A stretch of 8,507 nt of DNA, from positions 1 through 8,507 of the forward strand of contig JAEYUU010000507.1 of the NCBI GenBank assembly GCA_023429545.1, written 5' to 3'. The translations under genes were made by a program, and so were the position numbers. Origin of the DNA: Verrucomicrobiota bacterium. GTDB lineage: Bacteria > Verrucomicrobiota > Verrucomicrobiia > Verrucomicrobiales > Verrucomicrobiaceae. Numbering within the stretch: position 1 is the first letter of the stretch; every line of letters starts with the position of its first letter. Positions 1 to 6,862 of this stretch are shown piece by piece. The notes beneath the pieces are model-generated. The model saw only the letters and a list, made by a program, of their open reading frames with translations, made no database searches and was not told where the DNA came from.

Positions 1-750
1 GTACTGGATCGCGCCGGAGTCCGGAAGTCCGGTGGCCTCCGCGGTGAGATCGATGGAACCGTTCCCCGCTATAGTGCTGTGGGCTGGCGTCAGTGTCATC
101 GCGAGCGTCGTCGGCGCATCCTTGTCGATCACATCGATGGTGGTCGTGGCCGCTCCCTTGCGTCCCTCCGCAGTCACCGTCTCCACGGAGATGACCAGTC
201 GTTTCCCCGGAAACTGGGCACCGATGAGATTGAAGGTCCGGGCCGAGCTGACCTGATCCTTGTGAAGCACCTTTCCGTCGTGATCTTCCACGGTCCAAAA
301 GTAGCGGAGTTTCCCTACGTCGGCCGGGTCCGGGCCCAGATGGATCAGTGCCAGTGTCTCCCCCTGATCCCGGTAGATTCTCCGGCGGTGTTCCTTCAAT
401 CCCACCGGGATGTCCGAGGCATCGAGAACCTTGAACTCCACGGAGGCGGTGCCCTCGCGCTCCTTCTCGTCAATGGCCAGCACCGTCAGCTTCACGGTCT
501 CCCCGGCGTGACCCTGTCCGGAAAAGACCAGGGTGTCGCGGTCCGGCCCCGAGCTCAACGGCGTGTCCCCGGCGGCCCACTGATAACGGATGCGCCCGCT
601 GTCTGGCTTGGGACTGACGGCGGCGGTGAAAACAGCGGTGCTGTTCTCCCCAGCGCTCCGGATGGGCTGATCCGCGGACGTGCGATCTATCTGGACGGCA
701 AGGGCATCTTCCGGCCCTCCCTTCCCCACAAAGAAGACGGTTGCTTCATC
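1..750 (-). other. Region encoding tandem Ig/PKD-like domains
   Basis: This is the 3' part of the giant gene. The core pattern of a Gly, a short hydrophobic stretch, a Tyr and (twice) a Trp recurs at regular spacing: GRIRYQW (residues 1384-1390), GKLRYFW (1478-1484) and GAIQY (ending at residue 1582, cut by the window edge). The Tyr-to-Tyr distances are 94 and 100 residues, the size of Ig/PKD folds. Each copy is preceded by a DP/PDSG-type loop and followed by a strand-rich half (for example VKLTVLAID and RLVISVETV). The domains have diverged, so they are domain-level repeats and not DNA repeats. Such arrays usually act as spacers or adhesion modules on exported proteins; more copies may lie beyond the left edge. 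Confidence 0.7.
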
Positions 751-3700
751 GGCCTTTTTGGCCCCACTGTCGGGCTTCGACACGGTGACATCTTGTTCGT
801 GTTCCTCAGTCCCGGCTTCGGTGGTGAGGCCCGGAGCGTTGGCCTTGAGTTTGTAGGCGCCTGGGGGGAGACCGCCCGCCTGGTAGATGCCGCGGGCCTG
901 TGGCTGAAGTGGGTGTTCTTTGCCTTTGAGATCGATCAGGCGAGCCTTGGCATTGAGCACGGGCGCCGTCTCCGGCAGACCGGCACGGATCTGCTCCGCC
1001 GTCGCCCCGAGGCGCTGAAGCGCTGTAAGGCGGAAGACACCGCTCCCCGTCGCATACCGCGCGCGGAAGGCGCTGAGCAGGTCAGCGCGTCTGGCCTCCC
1101 TGGCGCTCAAGGCTTCCGTGAAACTGGCCTTGGAAATGCCCGGCACCTCCGCTGTGCTCAGGGCCCGGATCCACACGTCCTCAAAGAAGATGGCCGCCAG
1201 CGCCGCCTGATCCTCCCCTGCAACGTCGAGCGTGGAGCCGGGCAGATACTCCTGCTTCACGCCCAGCAGTTCCTTCGTCACGAGCTCGGTGAGTAACTCC
1301 GGCAGCGCCGACCAGCGGGCGGCGGTCATCGTGTCAGCTTCAATCTTTCCGGTGAGGAACGGCACCCCCGTGAGGATCCGCAGGGTGTGCTGGTAGGGCG
1401 CCGCGATGCCGGAAGTCTTTTGCACAGCGGCTTCCGCTGCCGTGCGCGCCTCCAGGATGGCCTTGTAGGCATCGCGGTACTTGATCACGATGCGGGCCAT
1501 CTGGTTCGCCTGCGTCTCGGAAAGCGAGCCGCCCCAGACCGGCCGGCCAGCATTCTTCAGCCAGGTCCATAAGGCTCCAAGCGCCGAGCCCACCTCCTCA
1601 TCCATCCCGGCAAACACCCGATCCCGGATGCCCAGTTCATCGAGAATAGCGATCAGTTCATCCTGCGTCTTGATCACCAGATCGAGATTCACCGCCTCCT
1701 GGCCCTGCCGCCGCTTTTCCAGTTCCTCGATCGTTTTTGCCATGAACTGCCTCTTGAGCTGCAACCAGCGGGCCTCGTACTGCCTGGTGAAGTGGGCGCT
1801 CACCTTCGGCCCCGCTGCAGGGTGATTCTGCAGCTCGGTCATCAGGTCCAGGAAAGGATCGCTTTGCGCGAGATTGGCCCACAGCACCATGTCCGCCGCC
1901 GGATCCAGGAGGAACTCGTCCCCACGTATCAGCGCCTCCCTTGTGAAATCCTTGTTTCGATACTTGATGGACAAAAGAATGTACTTCGGCGGCTGGGCAT
2001 TCGCGAATCGCGGATCTTTGTCCGTGTCAAAGGTGGATGCTGCATAGAGTTTGTCGATGAAGGCATCAAGCTCCGAGCTCCACCAGGCGCCATGGATCGA
2101 GGTGGCGGCATAGGTGGCGACTCCCAAGGCGCCTTCCGGCAGGGCCAGCGGCGGAAAGATGGTCGTGATGGTGTCCCACGTGGCCCGGAGGTAGCGCCCG
2201 TTGTAGGCGGCTTCCGCAGCCGACCCCAGCGGCACGCGCCGCCGGATGATCTCCGCCGCAAGCCCGGAGAATCCGTCCCGCGAATAGGACTCCACGTAGC
2301 TGCTCATCTCGGTGGCGAGGTTGAAGGCCATGAGCCCCTTCATCCCCGCGCGCGTGGACTCATGGCCCTGGATGAACTCATTCATCGTGACGTTGATCTT
2401 CGTCACGCCGCGGGCAACGCTGTTCCGGTAGATCGCGCTGTTCAGCGAGATCTCCAGGTCGATCACCCTTGCCTTGTACTTCCCGTAGAGTGAGTTCTGC
2501 ATCTCCGTCACCTTGGCGCGGGTCACGGGTGAACGGATGGTGGCGGGGTCCGCCTTCAGCATCCGGTATTCATTCACCTCCTGCATCCAGCTCTGGAAAT
2601 CCGCCTCGTTCCGCAGCGGGCCGAGCAGCTTGTCATCCAACCAGTCGAGACGGGCATTGGTGGTTTCCATCACCTTGTTCCCCAGATCCATGGCCAGCGC
2701 CGCCGCCATTTTGAGGGTGTGCGGCTGATGGGAGCCGCCGTCCAGGAGCCTCTTGATTAGTTCCAGCTGCTTCTCCTGCTCGGGGGTGAGTTTCACCCGC
2801 GTGCCGGAATTCTCGAAACTCCTGGCGAGATCCAGCAGCGTCTGCACCTGCTCCCGCACCTGGGTGGGAATCGTGACGTGGAACTCTCCGCAGATCTCCA
2901 GCTCAACGACGAGGCCCTTCAACACCTTGCCCAGTTCCGCGCGGAATCCCGCCTCCGTGCTGCGCACCCGCATGGAATCGCCTTCCTTCGCCGCCAGATC
3001 GTCCAGCGTTTTCCGGCTCTTCCCGAGATCCACAATGCGCCGTTCGAGTCCGAAGCTCACATTCTTCCACATTTCCCCGCGGCAGGCGCCCAGGAACTCC
3101 ATGGCCACGGCGTGGTTTTCACGCAGGATTGCCACTGGCTTGCCATCCGCCCCTGGTGAGAAATCCATGCCGAGCATGGACTTGAACTCAGGCCGCGCGC
3201 TGAAGAACTGCTCGATCACGGTGGCCATGGCTGCAGGGCCAGACTTGGCCTTCTTCATGGCCAGGAGTTGGTCGGCGAACTGGGCCATGGCGGGGTCGCA
3301 CGCATGGCCCGCGAACTCCGTCCTGGTGTAGGCGTTGGAGCGCTCCAGGTACTTGCAGCCCTTGACAATGAGTTCGACGATGGGAATCCGCTCCGCGTTG
3401 GCGATGATGTCATGCTCAAGGTGGCGGACCATCTCGAAGGACAATGCCGGCTCGACATGTATCTTCTGGTTCTCCGCGGCGATGGAGTCCTCGATGGTCG
3501 CCTTGCTGGGGTCGCTGAGATAATTGCGAATGCCCTTTTCAATCAGGCTCTGATACACCGCGGTATACCCATCGACGTTCAGGTTGTGGGGATCGATGGT
3601 CCCGTTCTTCAGGTCGAACTCCGCCACCATGCTGGCGACGATGGCGTCGTCCCCGTACTTGCGCCCGGCGTCCCCCACATAGACATCGGGGGTGGCGTCG

Positions 3701-4746
3701 CCATGTGCGGTGCACAGCGAGTCAATGGACCTCATGTCCATCCCGGTGCGCTCCTTGATGAACTTGTCGAAGGTGTCGCGCATCCTGATGAGAAGCTCGC
3801 GATTGCCGCCCACAAAACTGAAGTCAATATCTCCGGAGATGGTGAAGTCCGTGACGTCCTGCGATACCCACGACCCGACAAAGGCCAGGAACACCCGTCC
3901 GAAATCGCCCTGCCCCTTGATGGTTTTCGCCACATGCTGGATGCCTTCCAGGGTCACCTTGCGGCGGAAGCCCAGGAGGGCGGCCTCCACAGGGGAACCA
4001 TTCTTCCCGGGGAAGCCGGGACCGAAGAACTCCGCCGCGAAGTCCGCTCCGCCGTAGGCCAGCAGTTGGGTTTTGACTTCATTGATGATCAGCATGGGGA
4101 TGGTGTCATTCGGACCGCTCGGGATGCTGCCTTCCCGCTGCATTTTTCCGATCTCCCGGAAGAACTGGAGCGCGGCCGCATCCGTGGTTTGTGCCAGCGG
4201 GCTCCCCTGGGGCGAGTACGCCGCCATGAAGTCCTGCGCGCTGTTGCCGCCCACCTGCCCGCGCAGATTCTTGAGCATGGTGGCGATCTTGACACGCGGG
4301 TCGGACTTCGTGCAGCGGAGCAGTCCCGCGAGCCGGTTGATGGCTTGATCGCCGGGGACGTCAGCGGCTTTCTGACCCGTCCGCAGCACCGTGACCAGGA
4401 CCGTCAGTGTCCGGCCCTGAAAGGCCGCCGAGATGGACGCGTCCCCGGCACGTTCGGCGATCAGGCCGACCTTCGCGGCATCCTCGCTGTCCGGCGTCAT
4501 CCGCAGCCGGTCATTGGTGGTCCACGCCACCCCAGTCCCCTTGGGCAGGCCCTCCACCTGGGCGGAGAATGTCTCCTTGAGCGAGACGATTTTGGAAGAG
4601 ACGACGAGTCGCGGCTCAGTTTTTGGAGACGCCTCCTGCGCAAACGAGGAACTCCAGGAGATCACCGGCGCGCACCCGAGCAGGCCCAGCCGGACCAGCA
4701 GCAGCAGCCGACCCAGGGGAAATCGATGATGGAAGCTGGCTTTCAT
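1..4746 (-). CDS. Giant exported multidomain protein with nucleotidyltransferase-like motif and C-terminal Ig-like repeats (3' end outside window)
   Basis: The frame is open for 1582 codons from ATG 4746 to the window edge, so the C-terminus is missing. The start fits a signal peptide: basic residues (H6, H7, R8, R13), a hydrophobic run (residues 14-24), then a possible lipobox LLGC (C25) or a signal peptidase I site after SSFA (A36). An in-frame ATG at 4905 would add a polar, non-signal extension and is disfavoured. Visible layout: Ig/Big2-like domain about 45-122 (W75); helical region; VGS (290-292), 13 residues, then DIDF (306-309), matching the nucleotidyltransferase pattern hG[GS]-x(9-13)-DhDh; long mostly helical middle about 330-1250, with a charged, possibly coiled-coil segment near 990-1030 and a Gly/Ala-rich hydrophobic stretch at 863-888; carboxypeptidase-regulatory/transthyretin-like domain about 1263-1320; three or more Ig/PKD-like domains from about 1333 onward. 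I do not recognise the whole protein. Export and a surface or periplasmic role are inferred; the enzymatic role is speculative. No clear Shine-Dalgarno sequence precedes the start. Confidence 0.95.
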   Translation of the reverse strand, partial: MKASFHHRFPLGRLLLLVRLGLLGCAPVISWSSSFAQEASPKTEPRLVVSSKIVSLKETFSAQVEGLPKGTGVAWTTNDRLRMTPDSEDAAKVGLIAERAGDASISAAFQGRTLTVLVTVLRTGQKAADVPGDQAINRLAGLLRCTKSDPRVKIATMLKNLRGQVGGNSAQDFMAAYSPQGSPLAQTTDAAALQFFREIGKMQREGSIPSGPNDTIPMLIINEVKTQLLAYGGADFAAEFFGPGFPGKNGSPVEAALLGFRRKVTLEGIQHVAKTIKGQGDFGRVFLAFVGSWVSQDVTDFTISGDIDFSFVGGNRELLIRMRDTFDKFIKERTGMDMRSIDSLCTAHGDATPDVYVGDAGRKYGDDAIVASMVAEFDLKNGTIDPHNLNVDGYTAVYQSLIEKGIRNYLSDPSKATIEDSIAAENQKIHVEPALSFEMVRHLEHDIIANAERIPIVELIVKGCKYLERSNAYTRTEFAGHACDPAMAQFADQLLAMKKAKSGPAAMATVIEQFFSARPEFKSMLGMDFSPGADGKPVAILRENHAVAMEFLGACRGEMWKNVSFGLERRIVDLGKSRKTLDDLAAKEGDSMRVRSTEAGFRAELGKVLKGLVVELEICGEFHVTIPTQVREQVQTLLDLARSFENSGTRVKLTPEQEKQLELIKRLLDGGSHQPHTLKMAAALAMDLGNKVMETTNARLDWLDDKLLGPLRNEADFQSWMQEVNEYRMLKADPATIRSPVTRAKVTEMQNSLYGKYKARVIDLEISLNSAIYRNSVARGVTKINVTMNEFIQGHESTRAGMKGLMAFNLATEMSSYVESYSRDGFSGLAAEIIRRRVPLGSAAEAAYNGRYLRATWDTITTIFPPLALPEGALGVATYAATSIHGAWWSSELDAFIDKLYAASTFDTDKDPRFANAQPPKYILLSIKYRNKDFTREALIRGDEFLLDPAADMVLWANLAQSDPFLDLMTELQNHPAAGPKVSAHFTRQYEARWLQLKRQFMAKTIEELEKRRQGQEAVNLDLVIKTQDELIAILDELGIRDRVFAGMDEEVGSALGALWTWLKNAGRPVWGGSLSETQANQMARIVIKYRDAYKAILEARTAAEAAVQKTSGIAAPYQHTLRILTGVPFLTGKIEADTMTAARWSALPELLTELVTKELLGVKQEYLPGSTLDVAGEDQAALAAIFFEDVWIRALSTAEVPGISKASFTEALSAREARRADLLSAFRARYATGSGVFRLTALQRLGATAEQIRAGLPETAPVLNAKARLIDLKGKEHPLQPQARGIYQAGGLPPGAYKLKANAPGLTTEAGTEEHEQDVTVSKPDSGAKKADEATVFFVGKGGPEDALAVQIDRTSADQPIRSAGENSTAVFTAAVSPKPDSGRIRYQWAAGDTPLSSGPDRDTLVFSGQGHAGETVKLTVLAIDEKEREGTASVEFKVLDASDIPVGLKEHRRRIYRDQGETLALIHLGPDPADVGKLRYFWTVEDHDGKVLHKDQVSSARTFNLIGAQFPGKRLVISVETVTAEGRKGAATTTIDVIDKDAPTTLAMTLTPAHSTIAGNGSIDLTAEATGLPDSGAIQY
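3819..3878 (-). other. Nucleotidyltransferase-like signature within the giant protein
   Basis: Residues 290-309 read VGS, 13 residues, then DIDF. They are preceded by a hydrophobic strand (RVFLAF) and followed by a second strand (SFVGG) and a helix-like segment. This matches the DNA polymerase beta-type nucleotidyltransferase pattern, in which the two Asp (here D306 and D308) bind metal. The family normally needs a third carboxylate on a later strand; D350, D354 (in PDVYVGD) or D359 are candidates. Seen: the pattern. Known: its role in that superfamily. Inferred: that the fold is really present. The motif is short and could arise by chance in 1582 residues, although its strand-turn-strand context is right. 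Confidence 0.4.
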
Positions 4747-5011
4747 GCATGGGGCGGTCCCGCGAATGGCACATCGCTGGAACAATCCTTCGCCCCCCGG
4801 GGAAGGTCTGCCATGCGTGCCTTGGTGTTCTTGCTGCGCATCTTGCCGCAGTCGGAGTTCCCCTGTCTGACGCACTCTCGGACAAACGGAGCCGATGAGA
4901 TTCATGCGTTTCCTGAAGTGCGGAAGTGACGGCGCAAGATATTGGCGAAGCCCGGCTCCTTCTCGCGATTTGACCTGTTGCCGGACGGCCCGACTGCGCT
5001 TCTATCAGTGC
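4747..5011. promoter_or_regulatory. Divergent intergenic region between the giant gene and the kinase-like gene
   Basis: These 265 bases separate two divergent starts and must carry the promoters for both directions, unless either gene starts further upstream (alternatives: ATG 4905 minus for the giant gene, ATG 4895 plus for the kinase-like gene). I find no convincing sigma70 pair. TTGACC at 4970-4975 resembles a -35 box, but the nearest -10-like hexamer (TTCTAT, 5000-5005) lies 24 bases further on, which is too far. Neither start has a Shine-Dalgarno sequence at normal spacing. No strong hairpin or direct repeat was seen. Confidence 0.4.
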
Positions 5012-6223
5012 ATGCAGCCTGCTCCAGCACAAAGCACCGCCACCAAGTCGACCGCTCCAGCCGACCTGGAAATCAAGGATGCCCAGCTCATCTTCAGCCA
5101 TGTCTGGAAGCAGTTGGAGAGCGAGTATGGGCGTGAGCACCTGCGCTTTCCGAAGGAGCTGATCCTCCTCGGGGGGGCTCCGGGCGCGGGCAAGGGGACC
5201 AACACGAGCTTCATTCGCAAGCTGCGCGGCATCACGGCAGATCCCATCGTGGTGAGTTCGCTCCTCGACAGCCCGGAGGCACGGGAAATCAAGGCCCAGG
5301 GCGGCATGGTGGGCGACCGGGAGGTGGTGGGCATCCTCTTCCGCAAGCTGCTCGAGCCCGAGCAGCAGAATGGGGCGATTCTGGACGGCTTCCCCCGCAC
5401 CCAGGTGCAGGTGGAGTGCCTGAAAATGCTCTTCGATGAGATGATCCGCCTGCGCCGGGACTTTTCGGGGACGCCTGACGCCGCCCATTTCAAGCAGCCG
5501 ATGTTTCACATCATGGTGCTCTTCGTGGACGAGACGGAGAGCATCGCCCGCCAGTTGAAGCGCGGGCAGGAGGTTCTCGCCCACAATGAGGAGATCCGGC
5601 GCTCAGGCCTTGGTGAGCTGTGGGAGGAGCGACACACCGACTTCAACGCTGCACTGGCGCGCAGTCGCTACCAGGTCTTCAAGGAGAAAACCTACGACGC
5701 ACTCGTCTCGCTCAAAGAAATCTTCCACTACCATTTCATCAATGCCCAGGCCCCGCTGGACGCGGTGCGGGAGAACATCGTCCGCGAGCTTGAGTATCAA
5801 AGCTCCCTGGAGCTGGATCCCCGCACCTTTGATCTGCTCCGGAAGCTGCCTCTGGCCAGTGAGATCATCCGTCATGCCCGCCAGGATCTGGTGCGGCGTC
5901 TCGACGCCTACAAGGTGGAGAAACCGGAGCTCATGCAGGCCGTGGTGACGTTCATTGAGGACAAGATGATGCCCATCATTGTCCGCCACGCCATTCCCGG
6001 CCTGGCTGGCATCAATTCCGAAGACCCCCTCTTTCACGAACCAGAGGCCCTGGCCATGCTTATCGACATCTTCTCCGAGCGTGGCTACCACGCCACGGTG
6101 GATCTGCATCGTGTCGAAATCCCGGAGCGGTTTGATCTACAGACGGGCCAGGTTCATTGCCGGGTGAAAAAGGTCTTCCGCTTCACCGTCCGCTTCAAAG
6201 GATCCGAGATCCGAAGGGGCTAG
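5012..6223 (+). CDS. Adenylate kinase-family (nucleoside monophosphate kinase-like) protein with C-terminal extension
   Basis: The product is 403 aa from ATG 5012, compared with about 215 aa for ordinary adenylate kinases. The Walker A loop GAPGAGKGT lies at residues 55-63 and the nucleotide-kinase motif DGFPRT at 125-130, whose Arg contacts AMP in Adk. The segment around VLFVDETESIARQLKRGQ (169-186) matches the strand and Arg pair before the LID, and R207 and R217/R219 fit the catalytic LID arginines. The family reaction is phosphate transfer from ATP to a nucleoside monophosphate in the cytoplasm. The segment that normally reads STGDxLR is VVSSLLD here, so the usual AMP-binding Thr and Arg are missing and the substrate may differ. 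Residues 263-403 form an extension I do not recognise. There is no signal peptide. The frame is open upstream to ATG 4895, which would add 39 Arg/Cys-rich residues unlike any kinase domain; I prefer 5012, with moderate certainty. It is probably not the housekeeping adk, because of its length and the altered motif. Confidence 0.93.
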   Translation: MQPAPAQSTATKSTAPADLEIKDAQLIFSHVWKQLESEYGREHLRFPKELILLGGAPGAGKGTNTSFIRKLRGITADPIVVSSLLDSPEAREIKAQGGMVGDREVVGILFRKLLEPEQQNGAILDGFPRTQVQVECLKMLFDEMIRLRRDFSGTPDAAHFKQPMFHIMVLFVDETESIARQLKRGQEVLAHNEEIRRSGLGELWEERHTDFNAALARSRYQVFKEKTYDALVSLKEIFHYHFINAQAPLDAVRENIVRELEYQSSLELDPRTFDLLRKLPLASEIIRHARQDLVRRLDAYKVEKPELMQAVVTFIEDKMMPIIVRHAIPGLAGINSEDPLFHEPEALAMLIDIFSERGYHATVDLHRVEIPERFDLQTGQVHCRVKKVFRFTVRFKGSEIRRG

Positions 6224-6393
6224 CCAGCGGGACTCCGGCGGGGACGTCATCCATCACGCGCAGGCCTGCAGTTCCAAGAGTAGAAGTGGCGGGACGGGTG
6301 CGCGAGGGGAAGGGAGAAGAGGGAACACTGCTGCGCAAGAATTGCGCGGTGAATCACATCGCCTTTTCTCCAGGGTGACGCCAAGAATAGGCG
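6224..6393. other. Intergenic region between kinase-like and zinc-ribbon genes
   Basis: These 170 bases show no supported gene. They contain a 10-base perfect palindrome GCAGGCCTGC (6260-6269), a purine-rich stretch (about 6301-6324) and a short inverted repeat at 6331-6349. There is no hairpin followed by a T-run, so no intrinsic terminator for the upstream gene is visible. A promoter for the zinc-ribbon gene is likely to lie here, but I cannot point to it. Confidence 0.4.
6331..6349. repeat. Short inverted repeat (possible operator or hairpin)
   Basis: GCGCAA (6333-6338) and TTGCGC (6342-6347) flank the spacer GAA. The stem extends to 8 pairs if a T-G wobble (6332/6348) and an outer C-G pair (6331/6349) are counted. 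It ends 44 bases before the start of the zinc-ribbon gene. No T-run follows, so it is not a typical intrinsic terminator; a protein-binding site or leader hairpin is possible, as is chance. Confidence 0.35.
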
Positions 6394-6777
6394 ATGAGAT
6401 TCCTGTGTATTCTCGTTTTGTCTGGCTTGATGCTGGGCTCCGCAAGGGCTGGCACGCGCTATGAGGTGCAGTGCGCCACCAAGGAATGCGGCTTCACCAC
6501 CAGCATCGGCATTGGCGGGGGACGGATGTTCGAGGAGGCCTCGGGCTACTGCAAGAAGTGTGACCAGGTTGTAGCCGTTACCTGGAAACGCGAAACCAGT
6601 CCGAAGCCTTTGCCCGTGAGGTTTTGGGATTCGCTTGCGGGAAAGGTCCGGGAGATCTTCATCTGCCCCAAGTGCCGGGATCGGTACGCAAAGATCGATG
6701 ACATCGATGATTTCACGCATTGCCCGAAGTGCGGCAAGAAGTCACTGCGGGCGAAACGGACCTTGCTCTACGACTGA
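6394..6777 (+). CDS. Small exported protein with four cysteine pairs (probable double zinc ribbon)
   Basis: The 127-aa product begins with a signal peptide: MR, a hydrophobic core (residues 3-15) and an SARA|GT cleavage site after A19. The mature part has four Cys pairs: C27-x4-C32, C53-x2-C56 (YCKKC), C91-x2-C94 (ICPKC) and C110-x2-C113 (HCPKCGKK). Pairs 1+2 and 3+4 would each make one four-Cys metal site, the layout of two zinc ribbons separated by a linker rich in Pro and Lys. The second ribbon is the more typical. Zinc ribbons usually act inside the cell in nucleic-acid or protein contacts, so a predicted export signal is unusual; metal binding or redox roles are possible. I do not recognise a family. 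The signal peptide supports the start; AGG at 6389-6391 is too close to the ATG to be a normal ribosome binding site. It lies 170 bases after the kinase-like gene and 85 bases before the next gene. Confidence 0.85.
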   Translation: MRFLCILVLSGLMLGSARAGTRYEVQCATKECGFTTSIGIGGGRMFEEASGYCKKCDQVVAVTWKRETSPKPLPVRFWDSLAGKVREIFICPKCRDRYAKIDDIDDFTHCPKCGKKSLRAKRTLLYD

Positions 6778-6862
6778 CTCTGATCGCCTTCCGCGCCCAA
6801 TGTGCATGGGGTGCTGCGTGCATCCAGTTAGCGACACACACTGGAGAACCCAAGACATCACC

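Noticed and set aside
79..1296. Plus-strand open frame of 405 codons
   Set aside because: It is an antisense shadow in the same register as the part of the giant gene that encodes the carboxypeptidase-regulatory-like and Ig-like domains.
3268..4929. Plus-strand open frame of 553 codons
   Set aside because: It lies directly antisense and in codon register with the giant minus-strand gene. In GC-rich DNA the reverse-complement stops (TTA, CTA, TCA) are rare codons, so such shadows are expected. Its translation shows no domain-like sequence, whereas the minus strand gives a signal peptide and domains.
4970..5005. TTGACC and TTCTAT as a sigma70 promoter for the kinase-like gene
   Set aside because: The spacer is 24 bases, much longer than the usual 16-18, and the -10-like box would be only 6 bases from the chosen start.
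4616..5584. Minus-strand open frame of 322 codons spanning the divergent region
   Set aside because: It overlaps the signal-peptide region of the giant gene in another frame and runs antisense to the P-loop and DGFPRT region of the kinase-like gene, whose motifs are unmistakable.
6260..6269. Perfect palindrome GCAGGCCTGC as an operator
   Set aside because: It is only 10 bases, uninterrupted and GC-rich, and such palindromes are common by chance in this composition. It is noted only as part of the intergenic region.
4893..6402. Identical 11-mer CGATGAGATTC at 4893-4903 and 6392-6402, both around an ATG
   Set aside because: The match stops after 11 bases, and at 4895 the ATG is probably not the real start. 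One short match within 8.5 kb is plausible by chance.
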